Below, in pieces: positions 32,427-46,834 of a stretch of DNA of 64,000 bases (positions are counted from its first letter, which is position 1; every line of letters begins with the position of its first letter). Source of the stretch: Ecdyonurus torrentis (lineage: Eukaryota > Arthropoda > Insecta > Ephemeroptera > Heptageniidae). Made by a program: the position numbers and the translations under genes. The stretch is from NCBI GenBank assembly GCA_949318235.1, contig OX439129.1, forward strand, positions 23,672,321 through 23,736,320. Direction: 5' to 3'. Under the pieces are notes generated by a model, which was not told where the DNA came from, did not search any database, and saw only the letters and a program-made list of their open reading frames with translations.

Positions 32427-33835
32427 AAGAAAAATAGAACAAATGCAATGTTATTGCATGCTGCATACAAACTTCAGACATTTTGATTTAAATTAAATCA
32501 TGAGCATATTGTGACATCATCTTTACACAGCTGTACAAAGTCAGTTCAGCACGAGAAGAAAATATTTTATAGTCTAACAAAATACACTCCCACGTTATAT
32601 TATGTATGCATGGATGATTAAACCAGGGTAATATTTTCTTGTATTGTGCTTTCTTCTCATTTACATTTCTACTCACTTTCATCTCGTAAAAAATTTAGTG
32701 ACTTCTATGCTACATTAAACTGTACAATTTAATTTAGAATAGTTTATATTTAAATCTTGAAATGACAACTATTTAAATGTCACTATGTACTATGTATGTA
32801 ATTTGTTACAATAAATGTTATATTTTGTAATAAAAAGAAAATCGTTTGCATTTTAACTTCACTTATTATGAGCTAGTTTGAAATATATTAAATATATTTT
32901 TTTCAATGATGAAATTTAAATAAAACTGTAACTTTGAAGTTAAATACTTTTAAAGCTATTTGCTTAGTTTTAGAGTACAAGAGTAATGGTGAAAAAACAA
33001 ACCAGTACAGAAACAGTGATTTTTATAGTTGTGTGCTTAAATTGTTTTAATGCGAATGTTTCAATGTTATATAATAATTGAAATTTAAAGCTTCTTTTAA
33101 TGAATCATGTTAAATTATAAAATGTTTATTTTTATTTCCAACGTGTATAATTTGCTTCAAGAGCCTTGGATGAATTAACATTATTTGAAATAATATTATT
33201 TATCAAACTACAATAACACACATGTTTTAAAAATGTTGTATTCACAATTCACACTGAATATATAAAATTAGCATAACAATGTTATATATTTATACAACAT
33301 CATTTTTTTTTTCAAATAGTATGAAAAATTTTCTTATCGTTAAAAAAATAATGTTTGGTTACACTACATTAACACACGATGTAATTTCCTTTCCCCTCCC
33401 TTAAAATTTGATATTTTATGTAACCCTTTTGTAAAGTTACCCATATTCTAGTGTTTTCGTAATAAAAGATTATATTTTTTTTATATGAACAATAAATCAA
33501 TTTTAGTCGTATAAAAAAAGAAGAAAAGGCAAGTGTTAAAAAAATACGTAGAATGAGAGAGATAAAAACATTAAACTGTATAAGATTTTAGAGCAGACTC
33601 TAGATTTAAATATACTGCAGCTAAATAAAATAATAACTCCGTTTTTTATAAAAAAACTAGTATATCTCAACTTGTATATGATCATATATTTATATTTATT
33701 TAAGTTTCCTCAAAACAAGGCTATGGTACAATAGCCTAGCATTTTATATAAAAAGAAATCCTATAGTAGTAAAGACGAAGGATGTTTTCCTCTATCTTAA
33801 CCTAATCCTATTTCTTTCATGGATTCTCTGCACCC

Positions 33836-33838
<3 letters not shown>
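32424..33838. other. Non-coding AT-rich stretch
   Basis: No gene or repeat family recognised. Confidence 0.7.

Positions 33839-33914
<76 letters not shown>
33839..33914. repeat. (TC)n microsatellite
   Basis: An uninterrupted TC tract of about 76 bp; the minus-strand RERERE frame at 33792-33977 is its translation. Confidence 0.97.
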
Positions 33915-33918
<4 letters not shown>

Positions 33919-34870
33919 ACACAATCTTTCTCTACTTTTCTCTTTCCCTCCACACGTGACCCACGGTCGAAACGCAAAAGTATGTTTTGTAAGTTGATAA
34001 AAATATGTTTCGATCATGATAGAGCTTTACTTCTGGATTTTCTGTAGATTTTCTTCTTTTCTGATATAGTAAAAAGTCAATTTTTATATGAAAATCCATT
34101 AAAATAAAATCGTTAAATATTGTATACATTAGTTTCTTTCTTTATATATATAAGTATATAAAAAAATACGTATTCATGTTTTGGTATAACGAAAAAAAAA
34201 AAAAAAAAAAACTTCTTCTTTTAAATTTTGTTAAAAGTAAATAAGAGATGCATTGATATAAATTTAAATAATAACTACTGAGCCCGTTGCATTAGAAGAA
34301 TGATTTCAATTTTAAACATAATAGTATTTGAAGTATGGGGTTATATATTTATTGAAAAGAAACCTTTATATTTAATATATAATACAATAAAAATATATTA
34401 ATTAAAATTTCTATTCAACAAAAAAGTAAATTTATTGATTATAAAAGCAATATAATTGAAATCTTATGACAACCAATCCAATTGATTGTTCACTATATAC
34501 AAGAAAAAGAAATACATTAAAGACATGTAGAAACTACTTCCTACACGCGCTCTATTTTTCTTTCCGTTGAGTTTATTATTATTGTTATTTCCATCACGTG
34601 GTTGACATTATGCAATAAATGTATTGATATGCAATTAAAAATAATTGAAAGGAAACGAAATAATAAGCTTTCTTTTAAACTAGTTTTATTGAAATAAAAA
34701 TAAAATTGTAAAATAGATAGAGCAAGGTCATTTCAAGTCTTATTCATTTAATCCAATACAAGGTTTGATTTAATGAAAATGGATTATTTTTGCTAGGATC
34801 ATAATAATCAATGTAAAAGCTTATTTCATATAAATTCTATCAACATACTAGAATTTTATCGTTTTTCTTT
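33915..34870. other. Non-coding AT-rich stretch
   Basis: No gene is supported. An A20 run lies near 34192-34211. Confidence 0.7.
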
Positions 34871-34919
34871 TATATATATACATATATATACATACACATA
34901 TATATATATATATATATAT

Positions 34920-35017
<98 letters not shown>

Positions 35018-35048
35018 GATATATATATATATATATATATGTATATAA
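34871..35048. repeat. (TA)n tract with CA interruptions
   Basis: About 178 bp of nearly pure TA, broken by CATATATATACATACACA near 34881-34898, ATTATATTATA near 34918-34927 and TACACGATA near 35012. Confidence 0.96.
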
Positions 35049-35109
35049 TATTATATGAAATAAGAGACCGGGATCATATGAGCTTGACTGTCCAAATGGC
35101 ATATTTGAA

Positions 35110-35141
35110 ATTTCGTACTTTTTTGTAAAAAAGTACGAAAT
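35110..35141. repeat. Perfect 15-bp-stem hairpin
   Basis: ATTTCGTACTTTTTT is followed by GT and then by its exact reverse complement, giving a 15-bp stem with a 2-nt centre. No function is implied by this alone. Confidence 0.8.
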
Positions 35142-35567
35142 ATCAAGCAGTACGCTATTTTTATAAACCCCACTGACATTTCTCTTCAACATAAAATTGT
35201 TACTCAAACCAATGAAGCTTAAATAAAAGTATACATTTCAAGTTGGTAGTTTACGAATACATGAATTTTGAAATATGAAATCCCACAATAAAAAAAAAAT
35301 AATAATGATATATCAAATTCCATGAAATATTGAAAATTGTATATAGGTAAGACAGTATTTAATGGTAAAAGTAAAGACTATGTTTTCATTATAATAAATA
35401 CAACTTTAATTATTTTTAGTTTAACTTATTATTTTGTTGATGGTTATCAAAATGAATGTAATCGATATGGGAATATACTGTATATCTGTTGATGAGAAAG
35501 CACGCATGGGAATTTACTTTATATGTTGAGTTAATGAGTACCCACACCATGAGGGCCACATTGCGCA

Positions 35568-35577
35568 TGTATATATA

Positions 35578-35646
<69 letters not shown>
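35568..35646. repeat. (TA)n microsatellite
   Basis: A TA tract of about 79 bp with AAT slips near its left end. Confidence 0.95.
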
Positions 35647-35649
<3 letters not shown>

Positions 35650-36079
35650 TTTACTTAGAGATCAGCCAATATTATACCTTGCCTGTGCTATATTATGTCA
35701 CTTTTGACGTATATAATTGCTAAAACCAAAAACCTCACAGTAAGTGTGAAAGCAAGCAGGAACCTCAAACATTAATGTGTATAACTATGTATTTATACGA
35801 GAAGTTCATCGGACACCAAAAAACCATTTATTCACTATCACAAAGTTTCAAAAGTTAATAAAATTTTCATAGGAACTTTGATTGTGCTTGATTAGAGGAT
35901 TTGAGAGATCAAATCATAAAGTTTTAAGTGGTTTACCACAAAATTCTCATCAGTGAGCTTTTGAAACTCAAAAACTCTTGCAAATACATAGCGTACTTTT
36001 TATAATTGATAAAACTGACTATGAGAGAATGCAATACATATCTTTATTTGATGTACATATACACTGTGACTAATATATT

Positions 36080-37846
<1,767 letters not shown>

Positions 37847-37848
<2 letters not shown>

Positions 37849-38116
37849 CACGGGAAAAAAATTACTACCTATGACAGGGACAGGTACATGAATCCTGTAT
37901 TTTGCAATAGGTACACTTTAATTTAGAACAGGTATAGTTATAATCTACAGTAGTTTATAACCACAATACCATTTAATCTAAGTGAGTCACACCTTTATTG
38001 TAGCATATTACACCTGCATTAGGTATTATTGTAGTATAATAATACCTAGGCTATATGTCTACCTATTGCATTTACAGGATTAAATAATGCCTTGAGTATT
38101 AATTTTTTTCCGTGTA
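37847..38116. mobile_element. TA-target (mariner-type) MITE
   Basis: TA precedes CACGGGAAAAAAATTA at 37849, and TAATTTTTTTCCGTG is followed by TA at 38115-38116. This gives about 16-bp inverted ends with TA on both sides. Inside, AATCCTGTATTTTGCAATAG is mirrored by CTATTGCATTTACAGGATT-like sequence near 38064-38083, so the inverted structure extends to about 70 bp in patches. The element is 266 bp and non-coding. TA flanks fit Tc1/mariner; the specific family is unknown. Confidence 0.7.
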
Positions 38117-39263
38117 TAAAATTACATAATAATATGATCGTTTCTTATTTTTCTCAAATGATATAACTGTAATATGTTGAGATTTTATAACGATATATTT
38201 TAATATAACCTTATACATTTTCTTCTTATATATATATCATATTAAGCTTTTAATTCCATTTATTCATAAAACTTATAGATATTGATGAAATACCCTGTTC
38301 TGTTCGTCTAACTTAATTAATAATAATCCTAATGATGATAATTAATCATTGTTGGAAATGTCAATTAGAAGTACGATAAGCCACATGTTATGTTCTGTAT
38401 ATTACGTTCTCATCAATGAGTTCTCATTTCCGATTTTTCCGGTTGAATAACTTGGTAATATTGCTATATAGCTACTTCAGTCTCACAGGTTATTTATTTT
38501 CAAACGTTATCTAAAATTAGCAGAAAATCAAGCAGTGTAAGCAACTTGTTCTTGTTGAACCAAAATATTGCTTGTATAGTCGTTTCATTTTTGTTAATTA
38601 GAAAATTTACAAAGGTATTTATTTTGTGTATATTACGATAGTATAAACAGAATCGATTAACATAATATTTGTAACAAAATGTTGTAATAATTTTATTTCA
38701 TAATTACTTTCTAGAAATACATTATAATAATTGCATATTAATATAACATATGATACACATATGGGACTACATACTATAGCATATAATGTTCGACCTAATT
38801 ATAAGTTAAATTTATAATCAATCAGTGATTCAGTGTTGATCCTAATGAATGATATATTTGCTTTAAAGCTTTTTGAACAATTTTCATTCATTTAAATATT
38901 TCAATTATACCTGTCTTACAACAGAAACAGAGACTATAACAGAATATTTAATTTTCACAAATTATAAATTTTTATTTTTATCTCAAATTTATTACAATTA
39001 TACAAAATTAAACATGTATCAACATTTTTTTTATTGAAATGATCGGTAATGTAATTAATGAATGAAACATAAATTTGAGAAGAAGTATTGAAAAGGCGAA
39101 TAATCTATATTTCATACTTTTCTTTCAAATGACAAAATCGATGTAAAACGTCATTCAACTGTCTAATTATCTGCCTCCCGCATTTCTTTTCATTATTAAT
39201 AAGTGTGGGTAATACGGAGGTTTATATACAGAAACTTTTTTTTCTGTGTTTCAAAAGTGAGTG
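38115..39263. other. Non-coding AT-rich stretch
   Basis: No gene or repeat family recognised. The phrase TTCAGTCTCACAGGTT near 38477 resembles TTCAGTCTCATAGGTT near 12347, possibly a worn repeat. Confidence 0.65.
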
Positions 39264-39264
39264 T

Positions 39265-39347
<83 letters not shown>
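39264..39347. repeat. (GA)n microsatellite
   Basis: A GA tract of about 84 bp, the first of a pair. Confidence 0.96.
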
Positions 39348-39350
<3 letters not shown>

Positions 39351-39388
39351 AGAACTTTCGCAGTGAGTGAAATTTTCATGTTAAATTA

Positions 39389-39469
<81 letters not shown>
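39389..39469. repeat. (GA)n microsatellite
   Basis: A second GA tract of about 81 bp with one AAG slip near 39403, 41 bp after the first. Confidence 0.96.
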
Positions 39470-39473
<4 letters not shown>

Positions 39474-41456
39474 AAGACTTCGAGCGTGTATTTAAAATTT
39501 AATAGAAAATTGCGTTAAATGTCGTTATGCCATTGCGTTCTAAGCTCAAGTTCAGTACGGTAGAAATGGAAAGAGAGAAGTAAAATGAAGCTAATTAAAG
39601 AAAATTGCTTCATTAAATTATGGTTTTCTCACTTGGCTTATGTTCTAATTTTACATTCAATTTTAACCTTTGAACCTTTCATTATTACTAATCATTGCTT
39701 GGTATGTAATTATGTACAAAGTATTAAGCATGACAAAAAAAAGGTACTTGTACTTTTGATGAATGCTATAGTTGAAGAGTGTGAATATAATAATTGCTTT
39801 AATACGTCAGATTTACAAAAATACGTCAAAATATTTTCATATTTAGAAATAAAATCTGGAATGATAATAACAACTAATTAAGACAAATAGAAAAATTGAT
39901 AAGCTGCTTTATCTTATATATGGAAATAGAATAAGCATCCACCATTAATCATATTTCAAATATTTAATTTCCTCTCAGTCAATATAAATGAATCAAAACC
40001 TGTAACAATCAGTAAATTATATTTCAATATTATAACACAAACATATTTGCAAAAACTTGATATTAGTTAAGATAATAGCATATTATAATAATAATAAAGA
40101 TACTTTAATTTTTAAAAAAATGTATATTTTTTTATTCTATAAGATAATAGTGTTCATGATAAAACTTTATTAAGTCGTTTTCTTTTTAACGTACTATGAG
40201 AATTGATGTGGTTATGAATCATTTTATATTAATTAGACTATACAGTATAGCAGTTAATAATGTTAAATACTGTTGACTAATGTTTCACTTGCTTTGCTAC
40301 ACAGTTTACATTTTCTAATTTTATTTTATTGTTTTTTATGTGTGTTATGTGTAAATGTATGAATTTACTTGTTATACTCTATAAAGACTTAGAAAACAAT
40401 AAAATATTTAAATTTTAAAACATGGTTTTGCAGATTTTGATATGATTAATAAATGATAAAATAAAATGGGCGAAAATTAAAAATATATTTAGCTTTATCA
40501 TTTAAATTACAATATCATGTTTTTCATTTGATTTTTTTTACACCATTTATGCACTTTAACATATATATGCATAAAAAAATAATCTTAGATATATACTGCG
40601 AGGCCCACGAGATTAGGCGCCCGATTACAGTATACTGTATACAATACTTATCTTTATGGATATCACTTAAAAACATATCATAACATAATTAATTATAATC
40701 CACTACCTTTTATATGTAGACAAAGTATCCATTAATAATAATAATTATTAATGTATCACTTTTAAGACAATTTAATAAAGATTTCAATGTTAGTAACTGT
40801 ATATAAACAATGTATATATATATAGATATTGCTTTATTTTTGCACCACCGTACAGATTTATACGTTAACTTAATAATATGGGTTTCAACTTAAAAAATAT
40901 GTTATCATATTGATATAATATGTGTTTCTAAATATATTAAAATAGTAAGCAACAACTTTATACTATTTTTCTGATTGACATTTCACAAATAAATCACAAT
41001 TCAATATACTTGTATTTGCATTCATGACAAAATGATTGAACTATTAAGTGAAAATAATTTTGTCTTGTATTACGTGCTGTATTTGAAAGTCAGATCATTA
41101 TGCAAAACATATATTTTATAAAAATAAAAATGATAATAATCATAGCTTTGAAAATACATCCCTTTCAACAATATACTGTATTTACATTATAATATAAAAA
41201 TATACATAGATAATACTTTTTTTTTTCAAAGATTTGTTTATATATTTTATCAACTAAAAAAAATTACATAATGTTATCCTCTTATATTCATTATACAGTT
41301 TTATTTTTTCTGCTCTATACTTTGACTAGACTACATAGAGAATAGTATATTATCTTTTGTATTTGCGTGTGCAAAATTATAATTCTCTTCCTTTCATTTA
41401 TAATGAATGCTATAAATGAGATTACATATCACGTAGATTTACATCTTGTGCTAGAC

Positions 41457-41460
<4 letters not shown>
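39470..41460. other. Non-coding stretch with unassigned ORF
   Basis: I do not call a gene here. The 98-codon frame at 39585-39881 has more balanced residues than most in the window, including a charged C-terminal half. However, it has no motif I recognise and no visible splice or polyadenylation context. A small GC-rich patch (40597-40630) stands alone in AT-rich sequence. Confidence 0.6.

Positions 41461-41546
<86 letters not shown>
41461..41546. repeat. (TA)n microsatellite
   Basis: A pure TA tract of about 86 bp. Confidence 0.97.
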
Positions 41547-41552
<6 letters not shown>

Positions 41553-41662
41553 GTGTGCATGTATTTTTAGCTCGATCTAAAATTTCAACAGACTTAAAAA
41601 CATAACATTGTGAACTCTTTCGCTACCTTAATAATATACTGTTTTACATATCTTAAGCTCAT

Positions 41663-41664
<2 letters not shown>

Positions 41665-41712
<48 letters not shown>
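41665..41712. repeat. (CT)n microsatellite
   Basis: A CT tract of about 48 bp. The frames on both strands that cross it are incidental. Confidence 0.96.
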
Positions 41713-41714
<2 letters not shown>

Positions 41715-42995
41715 CTGTTGTACACGCGAAATTCATTTTGTAAGCACGATAATATACACATTTTTAACATTAGCATAATGAGCTATTTTAACAGTAGTTA
41801 TTTTACAAACTTAATATATTTAAATTATATGTATACTAGAACTAAAATATATTTTGTGTTGAAAGCTAAAATTTAAGTGTTTCTTGTAGAATTATATGTA
41901 TTAATTAATGCTTACATAATGTAGAACTACAAAATCTCAATTGCAGAGAAGACTTAAATAAGTAATATTTTAAAAATTTCTTCGCGGTGTACGTACACGT
42001 TTCAAACAATTTTCATATAAGATAAATGATCGTAATTTACTTGAAATTTTGAATCTAGAAAAAAAATAATAAAAAAAGGAAATTGTTCTCCAATGCAAAA
42101 GAAATTTAAGCTCAGCACGTTTTTGGTAATAATTCCAATATGTGACTCTTTATAAATGTCCATAGAAACACAGTAAAAAAATAAATTTAAAATACTGTAA
42201 AGCACTTCTTTGACAGAATATTAGTACGTACCATTTTATAACACATTTATTATATAAGAAAAAGGATTTTTCAACATTTTTACAAAGTAGCTTTACAATT
42301 TTTTAGCTCAAAGGTGTCAAGACTATAATACGTAGTTTTCTTCCTTATGATCTTTATCTACTTAAATTTGAAAATGTTAATAATTAATTGTTGGACTTAA
42401 AATTTTTACACATAAACTTGTAATCAACAAGCTACACTGAACTGCAATTAACTTTAATATATTTCAAAGTGTTATACTTCAAAGAAAATTATAGCTATTC
42501 GAATTACAACTTATCGTTTGATGTTATATATAATAAGAGACATACAAAATCATTGTAGCTTGAAAGTATTTAGATCGCTAGTAGTAATTTTATCTCTTTT
42601 GTTTTTACACCTAATTTCATATCAATTTTGTAATTATCGTACATTATATATATAGTATTTTAGTAACTGGAATAAACCATTTAACATAATAATAAATTTT
42701 TTATTGATAAGAAAACTAATTCGTTATACAAAACTATTACCAATAAATAGATTTTTATTTTAAGTTACAGTCAAGCAAAGCAATTTGTTTGTAATTATTT
42801 TTTCTCATTAGCAGTAAAATAAATTATATTTTATAAACACTGTTGAAACATTTTGCATAAAGGGACATATGGAAAATTTCTTTGACGTAGAGTTTGTCAC
42901 ACTTTTATAATTAACTTTCCCCTTTTTTTTGTATGACAAAGTCATTTAATTTCAATTTATTTCTTTTTTATAAGAATTCAATTTCCTATATTTTC

Positions 42996-42998
<3 letters not shown>

Positions 42999-43028
<30 letters not shown>
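42999..43028. repeat. Poly-A run (A30)
   Basis: Thirty consecutive A. No retroposon body is recognisable next to it, so it may be a tail left by a decayed element or a simple homopolymer. Confidence 0.9.
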
Positions 43029-43032
<4 letters not shown>

Positions 43033-43083
43033 ATATAATGTATGCAAGTTCATATTATATACAGTATGCAGTATGCACTATGC

Positions 43084-43116
43084 ACTCACAAAGTTAGTCA
43101 CTTTGTGAGTTTTTTT
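43084..43116. repeat. Hairpin followed by T run
   Basis: ACTCACAAAGT, a 5-nt loop (TAGTC), then ACTTTGTGAGT and TTTTTT. It has the shape of a bacterial intrinsic terminator, or of a small Pol III-terminated hairpin. In this context no transcript is known, so it is listed only as structure. Confidence 0.6.
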
Positions 43117-43465
43117 ACGTATATAATAAAATGTATACTCCTTATATTTCTCATCAAATCATCCTTTTACTATGTATACAAGGGTGCGCCTGTCTTTCAC
43201 ATAAAAAGTTATAATATCTGCACAAAAGCTGTGATGTGTGCCATGATCTTTTATGTTCAAATAAACCTTAAAGCAATCCCCCTTAAAGTCTACGATATTC
43301 AATGTGTACTTTAATATTCTTTAAGTTTACACTAAATGTTTGTGCATGAAAGCCATTTCAGAGCTCAAATAATGTTTTATAATTATATATAGACGAGTTT
43401 ACTTAATGATAATGTATTGTTTGTGTGTGTGTGAAAGTGCATGTGGATGTGAAATGAGACAACAG

Positions 43466-43468
<3 letters not shown>

Positions 43469-43525
<57 letters not shown>
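43469..43525. repeat. (GA)n microsatellite
   Basis: An uninterrupted GA tract of about 57 bp. Confidence 0.96.
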
Positions 43526-43529
<4 letters not shown>

Positions 43530-44744
43530 CATAAAATAATAAAATAAGTATTATATAATATTTACGAGACGATATATGAATTAAGGATACAATACCATTT
43601 AATTTCGTAAGCAATTCACTTCATTAAAACATTTTAAACAAAATAAATTATTTTTGTTTTATATAACATAGAAGAAAACAAATAGATTATTTGCAATGAA
43701 TCAAGTCAAAGTAGATTGAAATATCATGTTCAATTCAACTTTGAATTCAACTCAAAGTACTCTCAGTTCTGTGGTTTTAATCAAACTTTCTCTATTGTAC
43801 TTGTTATAGAATTTTCAGAATGATGAATTATACACAAATTATTCTGGGAAGTATTGGAACATGCAATATAAAAATAACCACCACTTAAATCATTCACAAT
43901 GTTAGACAATTTAAATAAAATTTATTTTAGACATTACATTTTTTTTTAGTTTTTTTTCCCCTAAGAAATAATATTTTCAAGAGAAATAACTTTCCTTCAA
44001 TAAACATGACTATTTTGAAAAGGAAATTGAAGTGAATAAGTTTTATGACATGCTTATTTGGGAGGAAAATTGATTATATAAAAGAATAAATCTCATAAAA
44101 AAAAAAATCATAATAAAGTTTCAATATCAAAAGTATAATGTTCATCGTTTGTAACTTTTATCCTTTCACATTACTCTTATAAAGTTTTGCACTAACAAGT
44201 TTTAATCCATAATTTTAAAACTTTCAATTACTTTTTTTATTGAGTACATATATATGTAATGAATAAAAAAAAAATGAAAAGGTACTTATAATTCAATTGA
44301 ATAATAAAAATTGATATAATTTTTAATAAAGTAAAATTGAATTATAAAACAAGATTATTAACCTTTTTCACCATAGTAATTATAATCTATGTGAAACGTG
44401 ACTGTGGTAAAATACAGATGCTTTAAGTACGCAAGCAAATGTTCATCGATTCTATATATTCATAAATTTTACAGACAGCAGACACAAAATAAAGTTAGCA
44501 AGAAACGTTGATTACCTGCTGTGTATTTTAACAACTATATCGTACATAAAATTCATAAATATTTAGAGTGGAAATATTTATATTACATTTTTTTTTTTTT
44601 TTTTACTTATAAAATAAATAATTTCATTAATATTTAACTTAAGCATCACTTTAATGTATTTATTGGCTCATGGAATTTAGTCATGCGCTTAATACATTTT
44701 TTAAGAGTTTTGTGGGGAAAAAAGTATAGAAAATAAAAACTTAT
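43526..44744. other. Non-coding AT-rich stretch
   Basis: No gene or repeat family recognised. A T18 run lies near 44587-44604. Confidence 0.7.
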
Positions 44745-45161
44745 TTTTTATTTATTTATTTTATTAGACATTGGTAGCTTACAGTAACCTCAGATCAATA
44801 TAATAAGTTACACTACATGCGTCTCGTCAAATTTCTCTAATTTTAAATTAAAAATAAAAAGAATATAGAATAGAAAATAAAATAAAATATAATTATAATA
44901 CATATATTTACAATGTTTACAGCTCAGCAGCTCCAGAGTTCTTCTTCAGATCTTCATATTTAATAAACTCCAACACATTTTCATTAAAAATTTTTGTACT
45001 CTCATCAAAAAAAATTTTAACACTATAATATTCTTTAGAAATTAATATTTTTTTTAACAAGATTTTTAAACAAAGCATTATTATTAACATCTCTAAGTAT
45101 TATTGGTAGAAAATCATATAATTTTGCAGTTTGGTAATAAGGACTTAAAAAAATAAACTTG
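44745..45161 (-). mobile_element. LINE 3' end with decayed ORF2 C-terminus
   Basis: Read on the minus strand, about 45140-45050 encodes YYQTAKLYDFLPIILRDVNN and continues to FKNLVKKNIN. This fits the LP..IR......FK..LK pattern that ends many non-LTR retrotransposon ORF2 proteins. After a frame change comes SKEYYSVKIFFDES and a C-terminus ending KKNSGAAEL before a stop at about 44927. The YYSV..FF part also resembles common LINE C-termini. The 3' untranslated part ends CTGTAAGCTACCAATGTC and an AATAAATAAATAAA tail. The copy is 5'-truncated and frameshifted; family assignment is inference. Confidence 0.65.
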
Positions 45162-45186
45162 TATTAACACTGATATTGGTGTACAG

Positions 45187-45335
45187 TACAGTCATTTAAC
45201 TTAAAAATGAATTTCTATTGTTTTATGGCCATTCAATGCAATCAGATGGAGATTTCAGTTGACTAAAAACTCTATCTAAATACATGTTATTCCCATATGT
45301 CAATAGAAATTCATTTTTTTAGTCAAATGACTGTA
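45187..45335. mobile_element. Tc1/mariner-like MITE with TA target
   Basis: TA plus CAGTCATTTAACTTAAAAAT at the left is mirrored at the right by ATTTTTTTAGTCAAATGACTG plus TA, reverse-complement CAGTCATTTGACTAAAAAAA. The inverted ends are about 33 bp and reach a shared ATGAATTTCTATTG. The element is 145 bp (45189-45333), flanked by TA on both sides as expected for the Tc1/mariner superfamily. It codes for nothing. It abuts the truncated LINE end at 45161. Confidence 0.8.
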
Positions 45336-46196
45336 CATACATACAGTGCAGTATATTCAAATGTTTACTCTTTTGCATATTGTGTATACAAATAGCGTAG
45401 GATATAATATATAAGGAGATGTTAATCAATACGCATCTCCATCATAGAATAATAACACAAATATTTTATAGTATATATAATGCCCTAAAAACAAAATCTT
45501 TAAACTGTAAGTTCTGTTTCACAATTTTTAATTTTCATATTTGTATAAATATTAATATGAAATTAAATTAAACTTTTTTATATTTAAGAAATTTAAATAA
45601 TAGTAAAGGGTAAATAAAACGATAATAATAATAAACTTGGTTGTTAATCGATTTGAATTTTTATGCTTTTTTACTTCTAATAAAGCTTTTTTTGAAAAAT
45701 AACTCACTATACTTTTGTAAAGAAGAGTATTGAAATATCTAAAGAAATAAATAATATTGGTTATTACATAAATTTGAAATAGAATTTGAAATCAATGTAA
45801 ACATTATAATACCATAACTGAATATTATTATTTGTTCATTCTTTTGTTTATTTGTAAATAAATCAATATTAAATCAGTATTAAAAAAAACAGTATTAAAA
45901 GTTAGTGTTCTAATTTTATTATCCAAAATGCAAGTGTATAAAATAAAAATAACATATGAATCGCAATTTTTTAAAGGCAGATCTTTATATTATTTTTTAT
46001 TTTTATGTTTTTTTTATCAATCATATTTCGTGGGCTGGTTTCGACGCTTACGTTGTACAAATGTAAAATATTGCCAAGAAAGTGAAGCCTCTTTCTTGTA
46101 TTTCTTTGACTAATGACGATACAAAACATGTTAAGTTTGTTCTATATAAGACGCAAAATCTTGTTTTATAAAAAATTATTGAAATTTTTATAGAAG

Positions 46197-46229
<33 letters not shown>

Positions 46230-46489
46230 GCTGTAAGTCATTTCAGTGGCAGTTGAAATATCTTTGAGTATTGAATATTGAAGTACCTTTCAATATAAGA
46301 TTAATAATACATGTTAAGTTAACTTTCTTAATATTAATATGACAGCTTTGAGGTCACGTACATTTCAAACAAAAAATAAATTATATGCAATATATCAGTC
46401 AGACGAATAAAAATTTAGAATTTAAGAAAATTACAGTGTATACAGTACACTGTATTTTTTTATTGTTATTATTATTTTTTTTCGCTACT
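45336..46489. other. Non-coding AT-rich stretch
   Basis: No gene is supported. An A32 run lies at 46197-46228. The word TACAGTGTATACAGTACACT near 46436 is a small palindrome. Confidence 0.7.
46197..46228. repeat. Poly-A run (A32)
   Basis: Thirty-two consecutive A. Upstream sequence shows no recognisable SINE or LINE body. Confidence 0.9.
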
Positions 46490-46828
46490 AATGAGGAAGA
46501 TTAAAAAAAAAATGGTGGTAGTTATATTGCATATTCTAAAAGAAGACATCGTCCTGAATCGATAAATATGCAAATTTCTAATTTTTGAGTTTATTTAAAT
46601 TTTGAAAGTTGCGAAATGACTAAGGTCGGTAACTTTTTCCTATGTCCACATGCATAAGTGACCGACCGTGACATCATTTTTTATTTTAAAAAATTATTCA
46701 AAAAATTATGAACTAAAACTGAAAAGTTTATCAATCCTAAACAATCAATCACAATATCAGTCAAGTGTACAAATCGTTTCACGACAAAGTACTCTTTTAC
46801 AATATATATATATTTCATCTTCCTCATT
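46490..46828. mobile_element. Family F inverted-repeat element, copy 1
   Basis: The ends AATGAGGAAGAT and ATCTTCCTCATT are exact inverses. The arms continue as imperfect inverted repeats for about 80 bp (CTAAAAGAAGACATCGTCC against the inverse of GACAAAGTACTCTTTTAC). The interior shares AATCGAT..ATATGCAA, the GTAACTTTT region and GACCGTGACATCA with copy 2 at 54002-54329. It is 339 bp and non-coding. The target duplication is unclear and the superfamily unassigned. Confidence 0.7.
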
Positions 46829-46834
46829 CATTAA

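Larger units (their letters stand above)
41713..43468. other. Non-coding AT-rich stretch
   Basis: No gene is supported. An A30 run lies at 42999-43028, and a small hairpin at 43084-43110. Confidence 0.7.

Noticed and set aside
35800..35970. Inverted repeat around GTTTCAAAAG
   Set aside because: Only about 10 matching bases per arm in AT-rich sequence; likely chance.
39585..39881. 98-codon plus-strand frame with fairly balanced residue use
   Set aside because: No motif, signal or family I recognise; it lies in AT-rich DNA just after GA tracts, and frames of this length are expected by chance on 128 kb of both strands.
42999..43028. Processed pseudogene ending in poly-A
   Set aside because: The upstream sequence shows no gene-like or retroposon body.
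43084..43116. Rho-independent transcription terminator
   Set aside because: The shape fits, but the window is eukaryotic in every other respect, so a bacterial terminator makes no sense here.
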